Shown: positions 8,873 to 19,563 of the stretch, in pieces
Layout of the letters: each line of letters starts with the position of its first letter
Position numbering within the stretch: position 1 is the stretch's first letter
NCBI RefSeq assembly: GCF_013003915.1
Contig: NZ_JABAIV010000008.1
Span: 172,949 to 236,948, forward strand
Direction: 5' to 3'
Length of the DNA stretch: 64,000 bases
Source: Telluria aromaticivorans
GTDB taxonomy: Bacteria > Pseudomonadota > Gammaproteobacteria > Burkholderiales > Burkholderiaceae_D
Notes under the pieces: model-generated
The model's input: the letters and a program-made list of their open reading frames with translations, nothing else
Database searches by the model: none
What the model was told of the DNA's origin: nothing
Translations under genes and position numbers: made by a program

Positions 8873-8893
8873 ATGAAGAGTTGTTCATATGTT
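8868..8893. promoter_or_regulatory. 10-6-10 palindromic operator for the ArsR-family repressor
   Basis: Perfect inverted repeat AACATATGAA-GAGTTG-TTCATATGTT directly upstream of, and overlapping, the first ATG of the sensor gene. Its size and the ATGAA/TTCAT half-sites resemble the hyphenated repeats bound by SmtB/CzrA-type repressors (family knowledge). Autoregulation of the sensor-exporter operon is the inference. The M16 protease gene, whose 3' end lies 44 bp away, points the other way relative to this site. Confidence 0.8.
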
Positions 8894-8936
8894 AGTCCAA
8901 ATTGGCGGACGCGGCAAGCGCCGCGTCAACCCAGGC

Positions 8937-11744
8937 TTATTGCCGGATCAATTGCCCATCACTGTCGCGCAGCTCGGCCGCTCCCAGCCCCAGCGGCTTC
9001 AGCTGCGGCAGGATACGCTTGCTGTCGCCCACGGCGACCACGATCATCCGCTCCGGGTCCAGGTGCTTGCGCGCCGCTTCCTGCACCTGCGCGGCGGTGA
9101 CCGAGGCAATCTGGCTGGGCAGGCGGGTGTAGTAGTCCATCGGCAGCCCGTACAGGAAAATCTCGGCCAGGCTGGCGCCGATGTCGGCATTGGTCTCGAA
9201 CTGTCCCGGCAGCGACAGCACCTGGGCATCGCGCGCTGCGGCGAGCTCCGCCGGCGGCAGCGCCGCATCGCGCATGGCCTTCACTTCGCGGAAGATCTCG
9301 CGCACCGAGGCGCCGGTGGCGTTCTGCTGGACGCTGCCGGCGATGACGAAGGGGCCCGGCGTGCGGTCGTAGCGGAACTCCGAAAACACGCCATAGCTGT
9401 AGCCCTTGGTCTCGCGCAGGTTGTTGTTCAGGCGGCTGGAGAACATGCCGCCCAGCGCGCCGTTCATGACCTGCAGCGACGCGAAGTCCGGGGTGTCGCG
9501 CGCGACGCCGATGCTGGTCACGCGCAGCACGGTCTGGCCCGCCTCCGGGTGGTCCACCACGATCAGGCGCGCGCTGGTGCCGCTCGGTACGCCCGGGTTG
9601 CCTCCGGGGGCGACGGCGCCGGCCCATGCGCCGAAGCGCGCCTCCACCAGCGCCTTCAGTTCGCCCACTGCGATATCGCCCGACACCACCAGCGCCGCAT
9701 TTTCGGGTACGTAGTGGCGGCGCCAGAAGCCGGCCAGGTCGTCGCGCGTGGCGCTGCGGATCGCCGGCTCGGTACCGAGCTGGCCATAGCCCTTGGGGTG
9801 CTTGCTGCCATATAGCGCGCCGGCGCCGGCCACCGAGGCCACGCTCTCGGGGTCGTCGCGCTGCTGGATCAGTTCACCGATGCGGTCGGCGCGCTGGCGC
9901 TCGATTTCGGCGACCGGGAAGGCCGGGCGCTGCACGATATCGGCCAGCACGTCCAGCGCCGGGGCGAAGGTCGAGCGCAGCGACAGCAGCGAGACGATCG
10001 AGGCGTCGGCGCTGGTGCCGGTTCCCAGGAAGGCGCCGAGCTGCGCGATTTCGTCGGCGATCTGCGGCGCGCTGCGCGTGGCAGTGCCTTCTTCGAGCAT
10101 CTGCGCGGTGAAGCCGGCCAGGCCGGGCAGGGCGCTTGGGGCGGCGGCGCTGCCGCTACGCACCACCAGCTGGGTCGAAACCAGCGGCAGCGCCGGATTG
10201 TAATGGTGGATCAGGGTGAGGCCGTTGGCCAGCCGGAACGACGCGCCCTGCGGCAGCGTGAAGGCCGGGGCCGGACCAGCTTTCGGCGCCTGCGCGCGCC
10301 ATGGCTCGGGCGCATTGATGCCGCCGCTGTCGCCGCTGCCGGCTTTCGGCGGCTTGGGGGCGCGCGGGTCGTTCACGACCTGCTTGCCGGGCAGGCCCGT
10401 AACGACCGCGCGCGCCTGCTGGCCGAGGTAGCTGCGCACGGCGCGCTGCACGTCCGCCGGGGTCACGCGGCGCAGGCGCTCCAGGTCTTTCGCCAGGTAG
10501 CCCGGGTCGCCGGTGTACTGGTTGTAGTGGTTGAGCTGGTCGGCCAGCCCGTCGCCGCCCAGCTTGTCGATGGAGCTCAGCAGCGCAGTTTCCAGGCTGT
10601 TGCGGGCGCGCTCCACTTCGCGCGCGGTCGGCCCCTGTTCGCGCAGCAGCGCCAGCTCGGCATCGACCGCCGCCTCGAGCTCGCGCGCCTCTACCCCGCT
10701 GCGCGCAGTGACGTCGATGACGAAGGTCGAAGTGAGGCCATACGAATTCTGCGAAGCGCCGACTTCCTGCGCGATCTGGCGTTCGTACACCAGCTTCTTG
10801 TACAGGCGGCTGGCCTTGCCGCCGCCGAGGATCTCGGCCGCCAGCGCCAGCTCGGCGTCGCCGGCGTGGTAGGCGGGCGGTGTGAGCCAGCCCATGAACA
10901 CGCGCGGCAGCTCCACCCGGTCGCGTACCACCACGCGCCGTTCGCTGGTGATCGGCGGGGTGACGATGCTTGGGCGCGCCACCGGCGGGCTGCGGCGCAG
11001 GCTGCCGAAGTACTTCTCGACTAATGCACGCGCTTTCGGCTTGTCGATGTCGCCGGCGATCACGAGGCTGGCGTTGTTCGGGCCGTAGAAACGCTCGAAG
11101 AAGTCGCGCACGTCCTTGAGCCGCGCATTCTGGATGTCGGCGTGCGAGCCGATGATGGAGGCGTGATAGGGGTGGTTCTTCGGGAACAGGGCTTGTGCCA
11201 GTGCTTCCTCGACCACGCCATAGGGCTCGTCCTCGACCGTCTGGCGGCGCTCGTTGCGCACCACGTCCTGCTGGTTGGTGAGCGCCTTCTGGTCCAGCAC
11301 GTCGAGCAGGTAGCCCATGCGGTCGGCGTGCACCCACAGCGCCAGCTCCAGCTGGTTCGAGGGTACGGTGTCGTAGTAGCTGGTGCTGTCATAGCCGGTG
11401 CCGCCATTGCTGTCGGTGGCGCCGGCGCCTTCCAGCAGGCGGTCGGCCATGCCGCGCGGGACGTGGCGGGTGGCGTTGAACATCATGTGCTCGAACAGGT
11501 GGGCGAAGCCGGCCAGGCCCGGGGTCTCGTTGGCGGGGCCGACGTGGTACCAGAGGTTGACGGCCACGATCGGCAGGCGCTTGTCTTCGACCAGGATCAG
11601 CTGCAGCCCGTTGGCGAGGGTGGTTTTTTCGAAGGCGATGGTCGGCAGCGGCGTGGCGGCAGGCTGGGCCTGCGGGTCCTGGGGAATTGCGGTCATGAGT
11701 GTGATAAGCAGGGTGAAACGAGCAAAAAATAGGTGGGAAGGCAT
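8937..11744 (-). CDS. exported M16 family zinc metallopeptidase, tandem-domain
   Basis: Pitrilysin-type protease of 935 residues with a hydrophobic N-terminal export segment (residues about 5-20). The first M16 domain holds the inverted zinc motif H82-LF-E85-H86 and a downstream glutamate in the RNERRQTVEDEPYG region. The second domain, from about residue 490, starts SFRLANGLTLIHHYNPALP and lacks HxxEH (its equivalent is FTAQMLEEG). This is the usual pairing of an active and an inactive half fused in one chain. It probably degrades peptides in the periplasm. It is followed on the other side by a divergent gap and then the zinc operon. Confidence 0.93.
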   Translation of the reverse strand: MPSHLFFARFTLLITLMTAIPQDPQAQPAATPLPTIAFEKTTLANGLQLILVEDKRLPIVAVNLWYHVGPANETPGLAGFAHLFEHMMFNATRHVPRGMADRLLEGAGATDSNGGTGYDSTSYYDTVPSNQLELALWVHADRMGYLLDVLDQKALTNQQDVVRNERRQTVEDEPYGVVEEALAQALFPKNHPYHASIIGSHADIQNARLKDVRDFFERFYGPNNASLVIAGDIDKPKARALVEKYFGSLRRSPPVARPSIVTPPITSERRVVVRDRVELPRVFMGWLTPPAYHAGDAELALAAEILGGGKASRLYKKLVYERQIAQEVGASQNSYGLTSTFVIDVTARSGVEARELEAAVDAELALLREQGPTAREVERARNSLETALLSSIDKLGGDGLADQLNHYNQYTGDPGYLAKDLERLRRVTPADVQRAVRSYLGQQARAVVTGLPGKQVVNDPRAPKPPKAGSGDSGGINAPEPWRAQAPKAGPAPAFTLPQGASFRLANGLTLIHHYNPALPLVSTQLVVRSGSAAAPSALPGLAGFTAQMLEEGTATRSAPQIADEIAQLGAFLGTGTSADASIVSLLSLRSTFAPALDVLADIVQRPAFPVAEIERQRADRIGELIQQRDDPESVASVAGAGALYGSKHPKGYGQLGTEPAIRSATRDDLAGFWRRHYVPENAALVVSGDIAVGELKALVEARFGAWAGAVAPGGNPGVPSGTSARLIVVDHPEAGQTVLRVTSIGVARDTPDFASLQVMNGALGGMFSSRLNNNLRETKGYSYGVFSEFRYDRTPGPFVIAGSVQQNATGASVREIFREVKAMRDAALPPAELAAARDAQVLSLPGQFETNADIGASLAEIFLYGLPMDYYTRLPSQIASVTAAQVQEAARKHLDPERMIVVAVGDSKRILPQLKPLGLGAAELRDSDGQLIRQ

Positions 11745-11788
11745 GCCGGACTCCGGTCGGTGGCAGCTAGTGGTAACTCAGCGACAAC

Positions 11789-12697
11789 TCAGTGACAACT
11801 GCTGCGCCCCTGGTCGAGCCGCGCCCCGGCCGGCACCTTGCCCGGGTCGGCCGGCAGGAAGCGCCACTCGTAGGCGCCCTCCAGCAGGCGCAGGGCCAGG
11901 ACGCCATCATAACTGGCCTCGCGCATTTCGCTGTTCGGCGCGAAGAAAACGAAGGGCGTCGCATAGGCGCCGCCGGTGCCGACCACGAACTGGCGCACGC
12001 CGCGCTTGCGGTCGATCCGGCCGTCGGCATCCTGCGGCGCGAAGCGTTCGTAGTCGTGGTCGTGGCCCGACAGCACCAGCTCGGCGCCGGCCGCGTGCAG
12101 CAAGGCGTAGGCGTCGCGCATCCGGCCCGGTGGCGGATGCCCGCCCGAACTGTACAGGGGATGGTGCCAGAAGGCGAGGGTGCAGGCGTCCTGCCGTTGT
12201 TTCAGTTCGACGCGCAGCCAGTCGATCTGGGCCGCATGCCGCGCGCCCTTCAGGTTGCTGTCGAGCGAAATCACCAGCCAGCTGCCGAGCCGCAGGCTGT
12301 AATAACCGCGGCCGGCGCGCTCTCCGAAATAATCGAAATAGGGCCTGGCGCCCGCCGTCGCATATTCGTGGTTGCCGGGCGTCGGCCAGGTGCGCTCGCG
12401 AAAGCGCCCCCAGGTCGGGCCGTAGCAATCACGGAATTCGGCCGCGGTGCCGCGCGGATAGGTATGGTCGCCCAGGCTCAGCACCGCCGATTGCGGGTCG
12501 GCGCGCAGCAGGCCTTCCACCAGCGTGGCGGTGGCGGCGGCGCCGGACCAGCGCGGGTCCGGGTGCTTGCAGCGCGCGATGTCGCCGGCGGCATAGACGG
12601 TGTAGTCAGCCGCCATCGCCGGGCCGGCGCCGGCAAGCAGCGCGAGGCCGGCAAATGCGCCCGACAGGACCCATGAGCGCCGCGCCATGCGCGACAT
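11789..12697 (-). CDS. exported metallophosphoesterase (calcineurin-like)
   Basis: Secreted phosphatase or nuclease-like protein of 302 residues with a signal peptide (cleavage after AGAGPAMA). The calcineurin metal motifs are all present in order: AGDIA, SLGDHTY, GNHEY, WHHPLYSSG and SGHDHDYER. The fold resembles purple acid phosphatase catalytic domains without the N-terminal Ig-like domain. The substrate is unknown. It lies 14 bp after pncC on the same strand, and the M16 gene begins 44 bp after it, so the three may share transcription. Confidence 0.92.
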   Translation of the reverse strand: MSRMARRSWVLSGAFAGLALLAGAGPAMAADYTVYAAGDIARCKHPDPRWSGAAATATLVEGLLRADPQSAVLSLGDHTYPRGTAAEFRDCYGPTWGRFRERTWPTPGNHEYATAGARPYFDYFGERAGRGYYSLRLGSWLVISLDSNLKGARHAAQIDWLRVELKQRQDACTLAFWHHPLYSSGGHPPPGRMRDAYALLHAAGAELVLSGHDHDYERFAPQDADGRIDRKRGVRQFVVGTGGAYATPFVFFAPNSEMREASYDGVLALRLLEGAYEWRFLPADPGKVPAGARLDQGRSSCH

Positions 12698-12711
12698 CGC
12701 GCGGCCCGCGC

Positions 12712-13194
12712 TTATTCGATGAAGCGCAGCAGGCCGCGCAGGGCATGCGCCACGGCCTGTTCGCGCACGGATTGGCGGTCGCCCTGGAATACCAGCCGTT
12801 CGGTAAAGGTGGTGTCGCCGCGCGCCCAGCCGAAGCAGACCGTGCCCACTGGTTTACCCGGCACCGCGCCGGTCGGGCCGGCGATGCCGGTGGTCGACAG
12901 CGAGACGTCGGCCGTGCTGCTGGCCAGCGCGCCCTCGGCCATCTTGCCGGCGACTTCTTCGCTGACCGATCCGAACTGCGCCATGAGCGCGGGCGGCACG
13001 TCGAGCAGCTCGGCTTTCGAGGCGTTGGAATAGGTAACGAAGCCGCAGTCGAACCAGCCGGTGGAGCCCGCGATTTCGGTGATGGCCTGCGACACGCCGC
13101 CGCCGGTGCAGGACTCGGCGGTGGCCAGGACCAGGCGCTTGGCCTCGAGTGCGCGGCCAACTTTGCTAGCTAGATCGAGAATATCGTTCGTCAC
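12712..13194 (-). CDS. pncC: nicotinamide-nucleotide amidase (CinA C-terminal domain)
   Basis: Deamidates NMN to nicotinate mononucleotide in the pyridine nucleotide cycle. The 160-residue protein is the stand-alone PncC form. It has LATAESCTGGGVSQAIT near the start (catalytic serine/threonine region), GFVTYSNASKAELL and STTGIAGPTGAVPGKPVGTV. The N-terminal MoCF-like domain of full CinA is absent, as in YgaD-type proteins. The start codon follows a GGAG-like site (AGGAGCC on the minus strand). Confidence 0.95.
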   Translation of the reverse strand: MTNDILDLASKVGRALEAKRLVLATAESCTGGGVSQAITEIAGSTGWFDCGFVTYSNASKAELLDVPPALMAQFGSVSEEVAGKMAEGALASSTADVSLSTTGIAGPTGAVPGKPVGTVCFGWARGDTTFTERLVFQGDRQSVREQAVAHALRGLLRFIE

Positions 13195-13575
13195 GTGAGG
13201 CTCCTTTGGGTGCGGGTCCAGGCCAGTTTGAAGGTGAGGCGCACACGAGTGCGCGCAGCTTCATTCTAGCGCGCTCCGCCCCGTCCTGGCACGGCAAGGA
13301 TCGACAAAATGCTACCCTTCCCGCATAGGTGCCCGACGAAGCGCGATAGCGCGAATCATTAAAAGTTCCGTGCGACATGACACACAACGGTAGGCTATGC
13401 TGGGACGCGCGCTGTCCAACCCGGCAGGCGCCACTTTTTCGTCTTTCGTAGGACCCTCGATGCCGCTCGAACGAACTGCGCGTGACCGGATGGGGCCGGC
13501 GCATCCGTGCGGCGCGGCTGCCATGGCCTGCCCCGCTTTCCAGCCGATGGACAGGTGCCCAAGGCCGGAGGCCGC
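13195..13575. other. divergent intergenic region, 381 bp
   Basis: Lies between pncC (minus) and the histidine kinase gene (plus). A TAGAAT sequence on the minus strand at 13263-13268 could be a -10 for pncC, but no convincing -35 was found. The upstream part of the kinase side has TAGGCTATGCT near 13391. No repeat, RNA or protein gene could be supported here. In-frame codons continue upstream of the chosen kinase start but show no domain similarity. Confidence 0.5.
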
Positions 13576-15617
<2,042 letters not shown>

Positions 15618-15621
<4 letters not shown>

Positions 15622-18296
15622 TTTCATTGTCCGACATCCGCCGCGCGCGCATCCTCGTGGTGGACGACGAACCCGTCAACGTGCAGCTGCTCGAATACCT
15701 CCTCAAGACCACCGGTTACGAGAACGTCTCGGCTACCTACGACCCGCGCCAGGTGGTGTCGCTGCACCTGAAGCACCGCTTCGACCTGATCATCCTGGAC
15801 CTGCATATGCCCGGCATGGACGGCTTCGACGTAATGGAAGCGCTCAAGCCGCTCGAGAGCGACTCGTGGCTGCCGGTGCTGGTGGTGACGGCGGAGCCGG
15901 ACAAGAAGCTCGCCGCGCTGGAGGCCGGCGCGCGCGACTTCATCGGCAAGCCCTTCGACACGGTCGAAGTCATGACCCGCATCCGCAACCTGCTCGAGGT
16001 ACGGCTGCTGCACCGCGAATCGCAGGACTACGGCGTGGGCCTGGAGCGCCAGGTGCGCGAGCGCACCGCCGAACTGGCGCGTTTCCGTGGCGCGATGGAT
16101 GCCACACTCGATGCGATTTTCCTGATCGACACCGCCAACATGGCGATCGTCGATGTCTCCGACGGCGCCTGCCGCATGCTCGGCTTCTCGCGCGATGCAC
16201 TGCTGCGCATCGACCCGGTAGCGCTGGGCCTGGGCACGCGCGAGCTGCTCGAACGCCACCTGGCGGCCGACGCGCCGGCGGCGAAGGCCTTCGCTTCCCT
16301 CGGGGTTGCAGTCGAGGACGCCGAGGCCGGGGAACATCACCCGCAATTCGACACCCTGCCGGGCGACATCGTCGAGACCGAACTGCTGCGCGCCGGCGGG
16401 CAGGGCGCCGTGCCGGTGGAGATCAGCTGGAAGTTGCAGGATCTTGGCAAGAGCCGCATGCTGATCGCGGTGGCGCGCGACATCAGCGAACGCCTGCACG
16501 CGCAGCAGCGCCTGCGCCACATGTCGCACTACGACGCGCTCACCGGCCTGCCGAACCGCACGCTGTTCTTCGAGAACCTGAACGATGCGATCGAACTGGC
16601 GCGCGACAAGAACTGGCGCGTGGCGGTGCTGTGCATCACGCTCGACCGCTTCAAGATCATTAACGATTCGCTCGGGACGGAACTGGGCGACGAATTGCTG
16701 GGCCAGTTCAGCACCCGCCTGGTGCGCGTCGTGCGCCTGCGCGAATCGGTGGGCCGCCTGGGCGGCGACGAGTTCGCGCTGTTCCTGACCATGACGCGCG
16801 ACCAGCAGGAAGCCGTCAACATGGCCAACGAGGTGCGCGAGGCCCTGCGCGCGTCCTTCGACCTGCACGGCCAGCAAGCCGCGCTCACGGCCAGCATCGG
16901 CATCGCCATGTATCCGGAAGACGCGCTCGATCCGGGCACGCTGGTCAAGTATGCCGATGCGGCGATGGTGCGCGCCAAGGAAGCGGGGCGCGACGGCTAC
17001 CGCTTCTTCACCGCGGGGATGAACGTGCAGGTGCTGGCCCGCCTCGACCTGGAGCTGGCGCTGCGCGGTGCGCTCGAAGACAGCCAGTTCGTGCTGTACT
17101 ACCAGCCCAAGCTGGAACTCAATACCGGGCGCGTCTCCGGCGTGGAAGCGCTGCTGCGCTGGAACCGGCCGGGTTTTGGCCTGGTGTACCCGGCCGAATT
17201 CGTGCCGATCATGGAAGAGACCGGACTGGTGGTGCGGGTTGGCGACTGGATCGTGGACGAGGCCTGCCGCCAGATCGCCGCCTGGAATTGTGAGGGTGTG
17301 CGCGACGTGCGGGTGGCGGTGAACGTGTCGAGCCGCCAGTTCGTCGAGGGCGACCTCGAAGGCGTGATCCGCGCCGCGCTCGACAAGCACGGTGTGGAGC
17401 CGGGCATGCTGGAACTGGAGCTCACCGAAAGCGCGCTGATGTCGAATGCCGAGCACACGATCGAGGTGCTGGGACGGCTGCGCGAGCTCGGCATCCGCAT
17501 TGCGATCGACGACTTCGGCACCGGCTATTCGAGCCTGGCCTACCTCAAGCGCTTCCCGATCGACAAGCTCAAGATCGACATCGCTTTTGTCCGCGACATC
17601 GTGACCAACCCGGACGACGCCGCGATCGCGCTGGCCATCATCAGCATGGCGCACAGCCTGCACATGCAGGTGATCGCCGAAGGGGTGGAAACGCGGGCCC
17701 AGATGGCCTATTTGCGGCGCAACCGCTGCGACGAGATCCAGGGCTTCCACTTTTCGCGCGCGCTGCCGGCTGCGGAGGTGGCGCGCCTCGTGCAGGAAAA
17801 CCGCATCCAGCCCGACACGCCGCAGGCCCACGACGACAAGGTGCAGACCCTGCTGATCGTCGACGACGACGTCAACGTGCTCAGTTCCCTGCACCGCCTG
17901 TTCAGGCGCGACAATTATCGCGTGCTGACGGCGTCCTCTCCGGCCGAAGGCTTCGAACTGCTGGCGCTGTACAGGGTGCAGGTGATCCTGTGCGACCAGC
18001 GCATGCCGGTCATGAGCGGCACCGAATTCCTCAGCAAGGTCAAGGAGATGTATCCGGAAACGATCCGCATCATCCTGTCGGGTCATACGGGCGTGGACAC
18101 GGTGCTCGATTCGATCAACCGCGGGGCGATTTATCGCTTCTATACGAAGCCGTGGCATGACCTGCAGCTGAGGGAAAATATCCGGCTGGCGTTCCGGCAT
18201 TACTGGCTGACGTATGGGCCGTATGATGACCGGAAAGCGCCGCGGGAGGATGACGAAGGTAGTCACGAAGAGTACGGCAAATCAGCCTTGCGGTGA
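15618..18296 (+). CDS. REC-PAS-GGDEF-EAL-REC cyclic-di-GMP signalling protein
   Basis: 892-residue cytoplasmic protein. The first receiver has phosphoacceptor D61 (LIILDLHMPGMDG), and a PAS domain spans about 145-290. The cyclase domain has YDALTGLPNRTLF and an intact GGDEF at 382-386. The phosphodiesterase domain has EALLRW (E510), NVSSRQF, ELTES, DDFGTGYSSL and AEGVE, so it looks active. A second receiver follows with LIVDDDVNV, D793 (VILCDQRMPVMSG) and the YTKPW lysine. The product inhibition site RxxD reads RLRE. The second REC plus the spacing of FYTKPW resembles RpfG/PleD-like output receivers. It is likely phosphorylated by the coupled upstream kinase. A REP hairpin ends the operon. 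Confidence 0.95.
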
Positions 18297-18332
18297 TGGC
18301 TGAAACCATGTAGCGAGTCATGCTTGCGTTGA

Positions 18333-18369
18333 CTGACCGCGTGGGCGGGAAACCCGCCCACGCGGTCAG
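18333..18369. repeat. perfect 17-bp REP hairpin, likely bidirectional terminator
   Basis: CTGACCGCGTGGGCGGG (18333-18349), AAA loop, and the exact complement (18353-18369). It sits between the convergent REC-GGDEF-EAL-REC gene and thiL and contains the thiL stop codon. Its core GTGGGCGGG-CCCGCCCAC is shared with the other REP elements of the window, but here both arms end in GCGGTC instead of one ending in CCTACG. Confidence 0.8.
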
Positions 18370-19328
18370 CTGAAGTGATCCCACCCGCTCAGTTCTAAGT
18401 GGAGCGGCGTCCCATCTGCATCAACCAGCCGTAACCCCGCTTCCGCCTCAATCCTCCCAACCCGCGTCACCGCCGTCCCACTCGCACGCCCCGCCTCCAG
18501 CACCGCCGCGCGATTGCCCACCGGCGCCGTAAAGCACAACTCATAATCATCCCCGCCCGCCAGCGTGAACCGCCGGCGCAGTGCCAGCTCCTGCCGCGCC
18601 AGCACCGGCCCGGCCGGCAGCGCATCGACGTCGAGCGTCGCACCGACCCGCGAGGCGGCCAGGATATGCCCGAGGTCCCCCACCAGCCCGTCCGAGATGT
18701 CGAGCGCCGCATGCGCAACCGGCTGCGCGGCCAGCGCCAGCCCGAGCGCCACCCGCGGTGACGGCATGTGCATGCGCTGTGCCGCCTGCGCGTGGTCTGC
18801 AGGATCCAGCGTCACTTCCTGCCACGACCCGGCCAGGGCCAGGCGCGCATCGCCCAGCGTCCCCGAAATCCAGATGTCGTCGCCCACTTGCGCCGCATCG
18901 CGCCGCAACGCATGCCCCGGCGCCAGATCGCCGACCACGGTGATGCAGATGGTGAGCGGCCCCTTGGTGGTATCGCCGCCCACCAGTTCGCACCCATGCG
19001 CATCGCTGAGGGCGAACAGCCCGCGCGAAAAGCCCTCCAGCCACACCGGGTCGGCGGCGGGCAGCGCCAGCGCCAGCGTGAAGGCGCTAGGCCGCGCACC
19101 CATCGCCGCCAGGTCCGACAAATTCACCGCCAGGCTTTTATGACCGAGCATGAACGGGTCGGCGCCGGCGAAGAAATGGCGGTCCTCGACCAGCATGTCG
19201 CTCGAGATCGCGAGCTGGCGGCCGGGGACAGGCGTGAGCAGGGCGCAGTCGTCGCCGATGCCCAGGGTGGCCCGGCCGGGACGGTCGCGCTTGAAAAACT
19301 GCTTGATGAGGTCGAATTCGGAAAGCAT
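18366..19328 (-). CDS. thiL: thiamine-monophosphate kinase
   Basis: Phosphorylates thiamine monophosphate to the cofactor thiamine diphosphate. The 320-residue protein has GIGDDCALL near the start, SSDMLVEDRHFF, the metal-binding LVGGDTTKGPL, ISGTLGDARLAL, ALDISDGLVGDLGHIL and AGGDDYELCF, all ThiL motifs in order. In many related genomes the gene after thiL is pgpA; here it is instead followed by a REP hairpin and a convergent signalling gene, so thiL appears monocistronic. Confidence 0.97.
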   Translation of the reverse strand: MLSEFDLIKQFFKRDRPGRATLGIGDDCALLTPVPGRQLAISSDMLVEDRHFFAGADPFMLGHKSLAVNLSDLAAMGARPSAFTLALALPAADPVWLEGFSRGLFALSDAHGCELVGGDTTKGPLTICITVVGDLAPGHALRRDAAQVGDDIWISGTLGDARLALAGSWQEVTLDPADHAQAAQRMHMPSPRVALGLALAAQPVAHAALDISDGLVGDLGHILAASRVGATLDVDALPAGPVLARQELALRRRFTLAGGDDYELCFTAPVGNRAAVLEAGRASGTAVTRVGRIEAEAGLRLVDADGTPLHLELSGWDHFS

Positions 19329-19563
19329 GGTCGGATTGTACCGGCAGCCACCGCTGCGCCGAAAGCCTTGGCTAGCGATAACATTATGGATATGGGCAAA
19401 CGCGCCCAGGTGATCGCACTATTAGCTCAGCAACTAGATCAATATTATATATTTGACAAGCTTATAGATCAGCCTCTTAGCTTGTTGAAAATACGTAGCC
19501 TTTGACAAGTGCTCGTCTGATAAAATTGGAGGTTCCCCTCTAGTATCAGGAAGGCTGCCCAGC

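Noticed and set aside
15624..18266. 880-codon minus frame opposite the GGDEF-EAL protein
   Set aside because: Antisense shadow rich in His, Gln and Arg. The plus strand encodes all catalytic motifs.
19386..19505. 39-codon plus frame MDMGKRAQVIALLAQQLDQY... upstream of maeB
   Set aside because: It lies in an AT-rich stretch but has no ribosome-binding site and no recognised similarity. It is more likely part of the maeB upstream region.
19490..19540. TTGACA followed by TAAAAT before maeB as a promoter
   Set aside because: The spacing is only 13 bases, too short for a sigma-70 promoter, and a Shine-Dalgarno-like GGAGG overlaps the region.
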